Shown here: piece after piece, positions 17,645 through 26,597 of the stretch
Position numbering within the stretch: position 1 is the stretch's first letter
Layout of the letters: every line of letters begins with the position of its first letter
Assembly (NCBI GenBank): GCA_903830725.1
Contig: CAIKVH010000068.1
Location: 1 to 41,570, forward strand
Reading direction: 5' to 3'
Source of the DNA: an uncultured Burkholderiales bacterium
Lineage (GTDB): Bacteria > Pseudomonadota > Gammaproteobacteria > Burkholderiales > Burkholderiaceae_C
DNA length: 41,570 bases
Notes under the pieces: model-generated
The model's database searches: none
The model's input: only the letters and a program-made list of their open reading frames with translations
Told to the model about the DNA's origin: nothing
Made by a program: the position numbers and the translations under genes

Positions 17645-18308
17645 TCTCTTTGATCCAGTGGTGCAACTGATGGACTGAGTGAGCAACAAACAATGGGTTG
17701 TATTGCTCCAAACTCTCGCCCTTGTGGGCGCCGTAACTCACGCCAATACTCGCACAACCTGCCTTTTGAGCCATTAAAAGATCATGCGAAGTGTCTCCAA
17801 TCATGAGAGTTCGCGATGGCAGAACCCGAAACTCCTCCATCAGCTCGAAAAGCATTTTAGGATCTGGCTTACCAGCGGTTTCGTCTGCGGTCCGGGAGGC
17901 ATGAAATATATCCTTCAACTCCACGGATTCAAGAGCGTGATTGAGTCCGGTGCGGTTCTTACCGGTTGCAACTGCGATTTTGAAAGACTGCAACCGCAGT
18001 TCGCTGAGCATCGGTAGCACCCCGTCAAACAGCACAAGCTCCTCTTTTCTAGTCACATAGTAGTGACTGAACCGTTTACTGAGTTCGGGATATTTCTCAC
18101 GCGGGACGTCCGGGGCGGCGTGCGCTAAAGCGGGCTCAAGCGACAGCCCAATAACATAGGCGGCCTGCTCATCAGACGGTACGACGCCGCCCACATCGCG
18201 GACAGCGTCTTTGATGCAATCCACGATGATTCGGGTGGAGTCATAGAGTGTTCCGTCCCAATCAAAGGCGATTAGGTCAAATTGTCTTTGGGGGCGCAGG
18301 TTGGACAT
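17637..18308 (-). CDS. HAD-superfamily phosphatase (phosphoglycolate phosphatase-like)
   Basis: All HAD motifs are present: motif I DWDGT (D16, D18), motif II T115 (VATGKN), motif III K147 (AGKPDP) and motif IV GDTSHD (D172, D176). The helical cap lies between motifs I and II (subfamily IA). The 223-aa protein resembles Gph, which removes phosphoglycolate, but other sugar or nucleotide phosphates are possible. It overlaps rluC by 32 bases and the Rieske gene by 8, so the four genes from rluC to sppA form a tight unit. Confidence 0.9.
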   Translation of the reverse strand: MSNLRPQRQFDLIAFDWDGTLYDSTRIIVDCIKDAVRDVGGVVPSDEQAAYVIGLSLEPALAHAAPDVPREKYPELSKRFSHYYVTRKEELVLFDGVLPMLSELRLQSFKIAVATGKNRTGLNHALESVELKDIFHASRTADETAGKPDPKMLFELMEEFRVLPSRTLMIGDTSHDLLMAQKAGCASIGVSYGAHKGESLEQYNPLFVAHSVHQLHHWIKENG

Positions 18309-19296
18309 GATCTATGAAATCTTGAAGTTCAGGAGGGAGGGGCGCTTCCAAGAGCACGCTTTTCTCACTGTGGGGGTGATTAAAGCGAAGTCTCCAAGCA
18401 TGTAAGAACATGCGCTTGAGGCCCATCTTCTTTAATTCCTTATTGTGTTCGAAATCTCCGTATTTCTCATCCCCAGCGATGGGATAGCCCTGACTTGCAA
18501 GGTGGACTCTAATTTGGTGGGTCCTACCCGTCTTAATTGTTACCTCCAGCAGGCTGTAGCCCCCGACTAGACGGGATAATTTGACCAAGGTAATGGCTCG
18601 CATCCCACTCGGGTCGTTATGGGCTAATACCTTAACCCTGCGCTCCCCCTCGCTGATACCGTCTCCTGAACCAACTGTGTATTTCAGCAAAGGCAGGTCA
18701 ATGACTTTTTTGTTGGACGGCCATTGACCTCTTACTAGGGCTAGGTAAGTTTTTCCCGTCTCTCGCCCCTTAAACTGGGCTTGAAGTTGAGTTAGGGAGC
18801 TTCTTTTTTTTGCGATTAATAAAATTCCGGAGGTTTCTTTGTCTAGTCTGTGAACCAATTCCAAGAATTTAGCGAGAGGTCTTGCACTTCTTAATTGCTC
18901 GATTACTCCAAAACTTACGCCACTACCTCCGTGAACCGCAACTCCGGAGGGTTTGTTGATCGCCAACATCCATTCGTCCTCTAAGAGGAGTGGGAACTCC
19001 TTTGGAGGGGATAAATCCTCAGGAGCAGGGGCCTCCCCTAATTCTTTGCCCTGGCTAAGGCGAACTGGGGGTACCCTGACTAAGTCGCCCTCCTTTAAGC
19101 GGGTTTGCGCGTCAACCCGGCCTTTGTTGATTCTCACCTCACCGCTACGGATTATTCTGTAGACATGTGTTTTCGGCACCCCTTTGAGGTGTTTTATGAG
19201 AAAGTTGTCCAATCTTTGCCCCGCGGACTCTTCGTCCACAGTGATTGTTTTGGCGCTGGGCGGTTTTGGCGTCTTGTCTGGGTCTATAATATTCAT
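18277..19296 (-). CDS. rluC: 23S rRNA pseudouridine synthase, RluC/RluA family
   Basis: RluC converts three uridines of 23S rRNA (955, 2504 and 2580, E. coli numbering) to pseudouridine. An N-terminal S4 RNA-binding domain (about 28-75, QRLDNFLIKHLKGV) precedes the RluA catalytic domain with HRLDKETSG (D152). The family segment RTHQIRVHLA also follows. It is 339 aa. Identification as RluC rather than RluA/RluD rests on the S4 domain and the divergent placement against rne, which is the same in E. coli. Confidence 0.93.
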   Translation of the reverse strand: MNIIDPDKTPKPPSAKTITVDEESAGQRLDNFLIKHLKGVPKTHVYRIIRSGEVRINKGRVDAQTRLKEGDLVRVPPVRLSQGKELGEAPAPEDLSPPKEFPLLLEDEWMLAINKPSGVAVHGGSGVSFGVIEQLRSARPLAKFLELVHRLDKETSGILLIAKKRSSLTQLQAQFKGRETGKTYLALVRGQWPSNKKVIDLPLLKYTVGSGDGISEGERRVKVLAHNDPSGMRAITLVKLSRLVGGYSLLEVTIKTGRTHQIRVHLASQGYPIAGDEKYGDFEHNKELKKMGLKRMFLHAWRLRFNHPHSEKSVLLEAPLPPELQDFIDHVQPAPPKTI

Positions 19297-19848
19297 TACC
19301 AGCGATCTGTTCTGTAAGTGCTTGATTTGAATAAGAGATTAGAGCACGAGAATGGACGCTGTGAAGTCGAAGCCTAGTGAGTAATGTATTTGTTTACCCT
19401 GACCAACAGTTTGGCGGGATGTTGCAAATTCTCATTTAGAGCCGATGCCCTAGAAACTTGAACGGAATTATTGAAGTTGCAGTCTTTACAAAAGATGTGA
19501 TGGCTGCAGCGGAAAAAAGCGAGTAACGCAAAAATGTTTTTGTTGATCATGATGCTAGAACTATTTAGTAACTGCGAAGTGTTTTCGCACGTTAGTAGTG
19601 CTAAGCGCGTCATTGCACGCAAAAACTTTGTACTGAGTCTAAAAGGCCTTTGGGCCCCTTCCACTCGAGCTAAGCTCGCTCCTATCCAGAAGCCAAAAAA
19701 CCATACGCACCGCCGACTCTAACAAAGTTGGCCCGCGTCTTACTGCGTTTAGGCTTCTCTTCCTTATCCATCAGTTTTTGGGTTCATTGACTCGGGCTAT
19801 TTTGATCCCGTGTTGGGATCTGTATTGTTTGAGATAAAGGAACGCATC
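19297..19848. promoter_or_regulatory. 552-base rluC-rne divergent region (probable long rne leader)
   Basis: No convincing gene is present; the one longer minus frame (19374-19664) has no family look and no ribosome binding site. The region must hold promoters for rluC and rne. RNase E in E. coli represses its own mRNA through a 361-base leader, so a comparable control is plausible. Visible elements are a 5-bp hairpin CGAGC-TAA-GCTCG (19666-19678) and a palindrome AAAGGCCTTT at about 19642-19651. The AAAGGA ribosome binding site is at 19836-19841. I could not assign -35/-10 boxes with confidence. Confidence 0.5.
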
Positions 19849-22671
19849 ATGAAACGGATGCTGATTAATGCAACCCAAGCCGAAGAAAGACGCTTGGCGA
19901 TCGTAGATGGTCAAAAATTATTAGATTATGAAATCGAAATTGAAGGCCGCGAGCAGCGCAAGGGAAACATCTATAAAGCTGTTGTAACTCGCGTTGAGCC
20001 CTCGCTTGAAGCTTGTTTTGTAGATTACGGTGAGGAGCGTCATGGCTTTCTTTCCTTTAAAGAAATATCCAAGCAATATTTCGTTCCTGGTGTCGCACCG
20101 AGTCAGGCTCGGATACAAGACGTCATCAAAGAAGGACAAGAGCTGTTGGTGCAAGTTGAAAAAGAGGAGCGTGGTAACAAGGGTGCTGCCCTTACCTCCT
20201 TCATTTCTCTGGCTGGGCGTTACGTTGTTTTAATGCCCAACAACCCAAGAGGCGGGGGCGTTAGCCGCCGTATTGAGGGCGATGACCGTGCAGAACTTAA
20301 GGAGGCGATGGATCAACTGCAGTATCCAGGCGGTATGTCTATCATCGCCCGCACTGCGGGTATTGGCCGAACTGCAGCTGAGCTTCAGTGGGACCTTAAC
20401 TATTTGCTAAAGCTTTGGAACGCAATCGACGGCGCTGGCAAGTCAAACAAAGGTGCGTTCCTGATTTATCAGGAATCTAGCTTAGTGATCAGAGCTATTC
20501 GTGACTATTTCAATGTTGAGATAGGCGACATCTTGATTGATACAGATGACTTGTACGAGCAGGCTGCTCAGTTCATGTCCCACGTCATGCCCGAGCATGC
20601 TGAGCGTGTAAAACGCTACAGAGATGACACGCCGCTTTTTAGTCGATTCCAAATTGAACATCAAATTGAATCTGCTTATGCGCGCACAGTGACTCTGCCC
20701 AGTGGCGGTGCAATCGTTATTGATCATACGGAGGCTTTGGTCTCAGTTGACGTTAACTCAGCGCGCTCTATCAAAGGTGGGGATATTGAGGAGACCGCAA
20801 CACGAACGAACCTAGAGGCCGCGGATGAGGTAGCTCGTCAGATGAGGTTGCGTGACTTGGGCGGATTGATCGTCATTGACTTCATTGACATGGAGGAGTC
20901 TAAGAACAGACGCGAAGTTGAGAACCGACTACGGGATGCGTTACGCCAAGACAGAGCAAGGGTGCAGTTTGGTAGCATAAGTAAATTCGGTCTCTTAGAG
21001 ATGAGCCGTCAAAGGCTCAGGCCCGCGTTGTCTGAGGGCGCATCTATTCCTTGCCCTCGTTGTGGTGGTGCTGGACATATCAGAGACTCTGAGAGCTCTG
21101 CGCTTCAGATTCTTCGTATCATCCAAGAAGAGTCCATGAAGGACAACACAGCCGCTGTGTATGCACAGGTGCCCGTGGAAGTGGCCTCTTACTTGCTCAA
21201 CGAAAAGCGCACTGAAATTGCAAAAATTGAAATCAAGCAGCGTATCAACGTTTTACTCATTCCGAATAAATCTTTAGAAACGCCGAATTACAAATTAGAG
21301 CGCCTAAAGCACGATGATCCAAGACTGGACAACATAGAGACAAGTTACAAGATGGTTGAAGAGGTTGAGGATCCTGCCTCTGTGACGCGTCGTGCGCAAG
21401 AGCCAACGAACCGTCAGTCTCCAATGATTAAGGGTGTTTTGCCGGATGCTCCTGCGCCTTTTGTTGAGCCTAAGCCTCTCAAAGCGACTAAGAGTGTAGA
21501 TAAATCACCTAAGGATGTACCTGCGAGTGATTCAGGATTCATGGGGTGGTTTAAAAATCTTTTCAAATCCACACCTAGTGTTGAATCTGAGAAAGCTGAG
21601 ACAACCGATAAAACCAAAGAGCCGCGTCGGGACTCAAGCCGTGCACCTCGTGAGGGTGGACGTGGTGAAGGACGAAGGGGCTCAGGTCGCCGAAACGATA
21701 GGGGCGAAAGAGGAGAGCGAGGAGAAAGGGCTGATAAAGGTCAAGGCCAAGGTCAAGGCCAAGATAGGGGTCAGCGCGGTGAAAGAAGTGAGCGCGGGGA
21801 GGGGAGAAATCCTGCCTCAGACCAACCCCGTCAAGGTGGACAGCGCGGTCAACGCGGTGGGCAAGGCGGAGCTAATCGCGAGGCCAGAGAAAATGGTCGT
21901 GAGCCACGCGAAGGCAATCAGCAAGAAATTGCTCCCAACCCCCTGGACGGCGCAAACGGATCAACTCAGAACAGAAACAACGCGCCAGAAGGTGCTCAGG
22001 GCGAGAGAGCGGAGAGACCAAGAAGGCGTGAGCGTTCAGATTCCAGGCGCAATAATCGCGCAGGGGATGCGCAGTCCAATACTAACGAGATAAACACACA
22101 AGTTAACACCCCAGAAAATGGACAAGCCCAACACGAGCAAGGTTCTGATGTGCATCAAAATGCACAATCATCGCAATCTCAACAAACCCCTGGTTTGGAT
22201 ATGGAGCGCGTCGAAGAGCGTCGCGATCGTCGCTCTAGGGATCGTTATGGTCGTGAGCGTCGCGAGCGTCAGGATCGTCCAGCACTAGACGGCTCCCCTG
22301 AGGGAGCAACAGGTGCGGAGCATCCTCATGCTCAAAGCCATCACTCAAGTGTTGACGCTCATTCAGTTTCCAATGATGGCGCTCAAGCCCAAGTCGCAAC
22401 GGCCTCGGGTTCGACTCTGAAAGCAGAAATGCCTAAGGTTCAACACTTTGATTTACCCGTTAACGATTTGATCGAAATGTCTAAATCATCTGGACTGGAA
22501 TGGGTCAACAGTAATCCAGAGCGTGTTGCTCATGTGCAAATGATTATTGCAGCAGAGCCTAAACCAGTCCATGTACCAAGGGAGAGACCCCCCGTTGTAG
22601 AGTTTGATGAAGGCCCACTCATTTTGGTGGAAACTCGTAAAGATTTAACAAAGCTTGATGTTGGTGTATAA
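19849..22671 (+). CDS. rne: Ribonuclease E
   Basis: This endonuclease processes rRNA and tRNA and initiates mRNA decay at the inner membrane. The 940-aa protein starts [21 protein letters not shown], followed by the S1 domain (about 35-125), 5' sensor and DNase I-like domain. D301 (VSVDVNS) and D344 (VIDF) match the magnesium-binding Asp pair, and C402/C405 (CPRCGG) match the Zn-link. Residues from about 560 on are low-complexity Arg, Gly, Glu and Gln, an expected disordered degradosome scaffold. The extreme C-terminus is again conserved-looking ([16 protein letters not shown]). I chose ATG 19849 because of the AAGGA 8 bases upstream. A terminator follows. Confidence 0.98.
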   Translation: MKRMLINATQAEERRLAIVDGQKLLDYEIEIEGREQRKGNIYKAVVTRVEPSLEACFVDYGEERHGFLSFKEISKQYFVPGVAPSQARIQDVIKEGQELLVQVEKEERGNKGAALTSFISLAGRYVVLMPNNPRGGGVSRRIEGDDRAELKEAMDQLQYPGGMSIIARTAGIGRTAAELQWDLNYLLKLWNAIDGAGKSNKGAFLIYQESSLVIRAIRDYFNVEIGDILIDTDDLYEQAAQFMSHVMPEHAERVKRYRDDTPLFSRFQIEHQIESAYARTVTLPSGGAIVIDHTEALVSVDVNSARSIKGGDIEETATRTNLEAADEVARQMRLRDLGGLIVIDFIDMEESKNRREVENRLRDALRQDRARVQFGSISKFGLLEMSRQRLRPALSEGASIPCPRCGGAGHIRDSESSALQILRIIQEESMKDNTAAVYAQVPVEVASYLLNEKRTEIAKIEIKQRINVLLIPNKSLETPNYKLERLKHDDPRLDNIETSYKMVEEVEDPASVTRRAQEPTNRQSPMIKGVLPDAPAPFVEPKPLKATKSVDKSPKDVPASDSGFMGWFKNLFKSTPSVESEKAETTDKTKEPRRDSSRAPREGGRGEGRRGSGRRNDRGERGERGERADKGQGQGQGQDRGQRGERSERGEGRNPASDQPRQGGQRGQRGGQGGANREARENGREPREGNQQEIAPNPLDGANGSTQNRNNAPEGAQGERAERPRRRERSDSRRNNRAGDAQSNTNEINTQVNTPENGQAQHEQGSDVHQNAQSSQSQQTPGLDMERVEERRDRRSRDRYGRERRERQDRPALDGSPEGATGAEHPHAQSHHSSVDAHSVSNDGAQAQVATASGSTLKAEMPKVQHFDLPVNDLIEMSKSSGLEWVNSNPERVAHVQMIIAAEPKPVHVPRERPPVVEFDEGPLILVETRKDLTKLDVGV

Positions 22672-22703
22672 AAAACAACTCACTAGCTAATTGGGTTGAA
22701 CTC

Positions 22704-22737
22704 GGGAGGATCGCTTAACGGCGCATCCTCCCTTTTT
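22704..22737 (+). terminator. Rho-independent terminator of rne
   Basis: GGGAGGAT (22704-22711) and ATCCTCCC (22725-22732) form a perfect 8-bp stem, extended inside by CGC/GCG next to a bulged C, followed directly by TTTTT. It sits 33 bases after the rne stop. Confidence 0.92.
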
Positions 22738-22829
22738 ATTGTCCGCATTATGAATGACTCTTTTAGAAATGTATCTTTCGTAATAAGTAATGTATAGTTA
22801 CAAACAGAGATTGTTTTGAGTGGTAATCT

Positions 22830-22835
22830 TATAAT
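22830..22835 (+). promoter_or_regulatory. -10 box upstream of the 79-aa gene
   Basis: A perfect TATAAT lies 40 bases before the ATG at 22875, after the rne terminator, in AT-rich sequence. No consensus -35 is present at the right distance, so the call rests on the -10 alone. Confidence 0.35.
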
Positions 22836-22874
22836 TTCTATGAGTTTTTGTTACGAGATATTTGGAGTCTAAAC

Positions 22875-23114
22875 ATGACTGAGAATGCAAAAGAAGAGCT
22901 AGCGGATCAAGTTTCTGACAAACTCACCAGGCTCATTCAAAGCGCAAACGACTTGCCGCAGTCCCATCCAATCAGAATTAAAGTTCGTGAGATGTTTGAT
23001 TTAATAGCTGAACAAACTAACACCAAACATGATGACGAAGCAAATCAAAAATTCGTAAAGAAATTAGAGAAAATTCAACAAGAGTTAATTAAATTAACCC
23101 AGGAGAGGTCTTAA
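22875..23114 (+). CDS. Unknown small helical protein, 79 aa
   Basis: I recognise no named family. The sequence is acidic/basic mixed and almost wholly helix-forming (ADQVSDKLTRLIQSANDLP, then KFVKKLEKIQQELIKLTQE), with a HPIR turn near residue 32. It has no Cys, signal peptide or membrane segment. I start at ATG 22875, with GGAG 9 bases upstream. It stands between the rne terminator and the convergent hemY end, and has its own TATAAT. A small cytoplasmic helical bundle or partner protein is a reasonable guess. Confidence 0.65.
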   Translation: MTENAKEELADQVSDKLTRLIQSANDLPQSHPIRIKVREMFDLIAEQTNTKHDDEANQKFVKKLEKIQQELIKLTQERS

Positions 23115-23165
23115 TAACTCTCCAATCCAGATTGTCGGAATTTAAAACACCTACAAGTCTAAAAT

Positions 23166-24455
23166 TCAGTCGAGAGCTATTTTTTTCCAATAAGTGACGG
23201 CTTGCGTTTCTTGCCCGTGCTGCAAAGCCAATTCGGCTAAAGTTCTCCAGGCTTCTTTTTTAAGTTTCGGATGAGTAAGTTGCCCGCTCGCCTCTAGCAT
23301 GAGTTGCTGAGCTTTACCCCACAATCCATTATGCATACAGGTCATGGCGCTTAAGTATTGCAAAAGCGCGTTTCTCGGGTTCATCAAGCGCGCTTGGTCG
23401 ATGGCTGTGAGCCAATTCTTATCTACTCCTATTATTTTTAAATGAGCAGCAAGGGTTTGAATAAGACGCACTTGTTGAGACTCAGTTAAAGATTTGGGCT
23501 GAGTGGTCATCAAATTCCATGCGGGCGCAAGCCACGTGAGGGCGGTTTGTGAGTTTCCTGAGAGAGTCAACATGCGTTCACTTGCGTGAATAGCTACATC
23601 GGGCAAAGATTTCTCATGCGCATCAAGGAGTTTCCAGGTTTGTTGGAGTTGGTGTTGATCAAAGCAATCATCCAAACTTGCAGTGCATAAACTGCGAAGT
23701 AATCCTTGTGCTGCATTTTCTGAGAAAGCGCCGTGTTTGTTTAAAAGTCTCGCCGTCTCTAATGCTGATAGGTGATGTTTTGCAAGCCTATCCGCTTTTA
23801 GTTTTAATCTTAGGGTTAGTGTTCGTCTGGACACGCCGCCTTTAAGCTCACGTAGCCACGAAAGCGCCGTGATGGGATCTGCTTCACCCAGGGACCAGCG
23901 GGCAGCGCTTAAAAGCGTAGCCTCCTTGGTCTCATAGGGTGCTTCCGGTGATTGTGAGGCGTCTTTAAGTATCGCCTGTAGATATTTTTCTCGGGTAGAG
24001 TTATCTCTTAGCGCATGTGCGCTCTCAGCGCCAATGAGATGCGCGAGGGCTCTCAGTTGGCTAAGATATTTAGGTGCAGACTCAGAGTTTACAGTTTGTT
24101 GTTCAAGTGTGTTGGCATTCTCAACCGTTAGTGCGGCGGATCTAACGGATCTCAAGTACCTGCCCGTCATGAGCTGCTCTAGGGCGTTGAGCAGGTGCTC
24201 ATGCATACTGCGCTCGCGCTGTTGGAGTCTCCAGCGTTTAGCAATTTTAGGCAATGCAAAAAGGGTAGATATTGCTCGCGTAGCAAAATAAATGATTAAG
24301 AAACTAGCGATCAAAATCAGCACAGCAAAGTTAATTGAAACATCAACTCTAAAACCAGAAATAAAAATCGAGACCAGTCCGCTTGGATGATCAGCGCCGA
24401 TGGCTAAAGCAACGGCAACACCAAAAAGAGTCAAAAGCCAAATTGCTGCTTTCAT
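23166..24455 (-). CDS. hemY: HemY-type TPR membrane protein
   Basis: Despite the name this is not protoporphyrinogen oxidase. Proteobacterial HemY of this kind is a membrane-anchored TPR protein genetically tied to late haem synthesis. Two membrane segments (about 1-20 and 39-60) form the HemY N-terminal domain, followed by helical TPR-like repeats up to residue 429 (e.g. KLKKEAWRTLAELALQHG). It starts one base after the hemX stop, so the two are coupled. The length is close to the family norm. Confidence 0.9.
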   Translation of the reverse strand: MKAAIWLLTLFGVAVALAIGADHPSGLVSIFISGFRVDVSINFAVLILIASFLIIYFATRAISTLFALPKIAKRWRLQQRERSMHEHLLNALEQLMTGRYLRSVRSAALTVENANTLEQQTVNSESAPKYLSQLRALAHLIGAESAHALRDNSTREKYLQAILKDASQSPEAPYETKEATLLSAARWSLGEADPITALSWLRELKGGVSRRTLTLRLKLKADRLAKHHLSALETARLLNKHGAFSENAAQGLLRSLCTASLDDCFDQHQLQQTWKLLDAHEKSLPDVAIHASERMLTLSGNSQTALTWLAPAWNLMTTQPKSLTESQQVRLIQTLAAHLKIIGVDKNWLTAIDQARLMNPRNALLQYLSAMTCMHNGLWGKAQQLMLEASGQLTHPKLKKEAWRTLAELALQHGQETQAVTYWKKIALD

Positions 24456-24456
24456 C

Positions 24457-25542
24457 TTAATTACCCAAGCGCGTTGAGCTCAGGGCTGACCATGAGTCCT
24501 GGATTTGAGGCACCTCGGGTTGTGCTCCCAGCTCTTTGATTTCTTTTAAAAGAGCAGCCACTTCTTGACCTTGCTTGGATTGCATTGCAAAGTACTTGTC
24601 TAAATCTCTTTGACTTTCGTTTAAGTCAGATTTGAAAGAATTAATCTGATGCGCTAAAAGTCCAAGCTTTGAGTTAAGCAGTCGAAGCTTAAGGTTCTCT
24701 TTGAGAAAATAAGCTTGACTGGGGGCGAGTAAACTCGCCTCTGGTTGATCAATGCGGGTGATCCGAACCAGCCCCTTGATTTGTGACCAAACGCTGTTGA
24801 GGAAAGTGTCTAACCAACTCTCACCGCCAACCGCTCGGATGGTCTGCGCCCAACTCTTAGTGTTGGTATCTGAACCGGTGCTTTGTGTACTTGGTTCCTG
24901 TACTTTTGATGTTGCGGGGGAGACTTGGGGGTCATTTAGCAACGGTAGTGTTTCTACTTTTTGTACCAACTGATCTAGCTTTAAAAGCAAAGACGGGGTA
25001 TCAAGTATGGGAGTAGATTTGATACGGTCTATGTCTTTTAGTAACGCCCTGTCCACTAAAAGCAGTTTAGGTTGTGAAGATTTGGAGACCCGTTGTTCTG
25101 CGGTTTTAAGGGCCGATAGGAGCGGCTGTGCGCTGCCCATGAGCTGAGACTGTTGCTGTCCTAATCTCAGCATGGATTCAAGTTCTGCAAGTAAATTTTC
25201 ATCTCTCGTGTGCGAGAGAGACTGCATTAAATCCTCAAGTTGGGCGCGTTGTAAGGATACCTCCATAACTTTTGCATCCAATAGAGCCAATTTTGCAGCT
25301 GTCTCTCTAGCCAACTCTTGTGCATCCTTGGAGCTTACCCTGGCCTCCAAAGACTGAGTGTTGGACTGAGCGCTTTGTCTGGCCAACTGCTCCTCAATGT
25401 TGGATAACTTAAACCACAAGTAGGATGCAGAGCTGAGCGAGGCGATACAAATCACATACAAACCCAAGACTCGCCATTGCGCTCGGTTGCTTTTGTCTGC
25501 CCGCGCCTCAGTAGGCGGTGTTTCTTGTGTAGGAGTATTCAA
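24457..25542 (-). CDS. hemX: HemX-family membrane protein
   Basis: HemX is annotated as a uroporphyrinogen-III C-methyltransferase-like protein, but it has no methylase fold; its role is as a membrane partner in haem synthesis. A short cytoplasmic tail is followed by one membrane segment (about 28-45), a coiled coil (about 46-115, with repeated Ala, Leu, Glu and Gln) and the conserved periplasmic domain to residue 361. The start is a TTG at 25542: no ATG lies before the membrane segment, and no Shine-Dalgarno is visible. It follows hemD by 13 bases. Confidence 0.87.
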   Translation of the reverse strand: MNTPTQETPPTEARADKSNRAQWRVLGLYVICIASLSSASYLWFKLSNIEEQLARQSAQSNTQSLEARVSSKDAQELARETAAKLALLDAKVMEVSLQRAQLEDLMQSLSHTRDENLLAELESMLRLGQQQSQLMGSAQPLLSALKTAEQRVSKSSQPKLLLVDRALLKDIDRIKSTPILDTPSLLLKLDQLVQKVETLPLLNDPQVSPATSKVQEPSTQSTGSDTNTKSWAQTIRAVGGESWLDTFLNSVWSQIKGLVRITRIDQPEASLLAPSQAYFLKENLKLRLLNSKLGLLAHQINSFKSDLNESQRDLDKYFAMQSKQGQEVAALLKEIKELGAQPEVPQIQDSWSALSSTRLGN

Positions 25543-25555
25543 AGTAATTAATTTG

Positions 25556-26404
25556 TTAGTAGAAATATTCTAGTGATGTTAGTACATCGCCAAGAGTCGG
25601 ACGTGACACTTGCACAACACCCCAGCCCCTATCTAGGGCACTTTGAGCTATGCGCTTGTGGGTCGTGATCGCACGGGCCTGGGACCAGTCTTGCTGGGGG
25701 ATTATGCGGTCCAAGTGTTGCAGGGATAAAGAACTACTAAAGATCCAGATACTCCCTTGATCAACGGTTTTTAAAGCCCTCTGTTTTTGCTCTTCATCCC
25801 ACAACGGGGCGCATCTAAGGTACACCACTATTTCACGAACCGTTACGCCGTGTTGCCTGAGTTGGTGCATAAGCCACTCGCTACCACTTGGCACTGAATC
25901 CGCCGTATCCGCCGTATCCTGATGAGAGATGTGCGTGCCGATTGACTCAGCATCTAAACCACGAACAAAAAGAACGCTTTCACCGGCTTTAACCAGGTTT
26001 TTGGCGACCTCCCAGAGCTGGGGTGAGTCAAATTGAGGGGCGTTAACAGGGGGGGAGACAATCTGGTGGCTTGGTATGCCGTGTTTTTGGAGTGCTTGAG
26101 ATGTGCCTGGACCCGTTACCCAACAAGGGACCTGTGGCAACGCAACTCCCCTTGGGGAGCAAAAGAAGTGTTCCACCGCGGCGCTACTAACAAAGACCAG
26201 TGCCGCAAAGGAGCTGATACTACTAAATATTGTGTTCCGTTCAGCCTCAATGGCTGACACGGCTGAGTTATCCCCGCTAACAAAAGGTTGTATTTCAATC
26301 AAAGGCCAGTTCACCACCTTATGCCCAGCGCGCTCTAGCCCCGATATCCAAACGAGGGATTCTTGAGCGGGACGGGTCAATACGAGGTCGAGTGAGTGAG
26401 TCAA
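25556..26404 (-). CDS. hemD: Uroporphyrinogen-III synthase
   Basis: HemD closes hydroxymethylbilane to uroporphyrinogen III with inversion of ring D, the branch point to haem, sirohaem and corrinoids. It is poorly conserved in sequence, but the N-terminal LDLVLTRPAQES, the mid GPGTSQALQKHGI and FVRGLDA segments and the SSSLSLQHLDRI region are typical. It is 282 aa. The start is a TTG at 26404 placed directly before the conserved N-terminus, with no ATG available. It heads hemD-hemX-hemY; hemC, its usual partner, is not next to it. Confidence 0.92.
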   Translation of the reverse strand: MTHSLDLVLTRPAQESLVWISGLERAGHKVVNWPLIEIQPFVSGDNSAVSAIEAERNTIFSSISSFAALVFVSSAAVEHFFCSPRGVALPQVPCWVTGPGTSQALQKHGIPSHQIVSPPVNAPQFDSPQLWEVAKNLVKAGESVLFVRGLDAESIGTHISHQDTADTADSVPSGSEWLMHQLRQHGVTVREIVVYLRCAPLWDEEQKQRALKTVDQGSIWIFSSSLSLQHLDRIIPQQDWSQARAITTHKRIAQSALDRGWGVVQVSRPTLGDVLTSLEYFY

Positions 26405-26597
26405 TTGGAGTCTAAAAACGGTAAAAAAGGAGAGCTAAGGACCGCCATCGTGTCAGTTTCAGTGTAATCGAATCTAACCTTCCCGCGCTCTTGCGGTTTT
26501 CGTATGAGGCTACTCCCGTCATCCCCCCGTTTTGCCATAACCAGATTCGCTCTTAGCCACCATAACTTGACCGTGGTTGGAGCTAAAATCAGAGCGT

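Noticed and set aside
19374-19664. 96-residue minus-strand frame in the rluC-rne gap
   Set aside because: Composition is unlike a conserved protein, no ribosome binding site is visible, and it lies in the expected promoter/leader region of rne.
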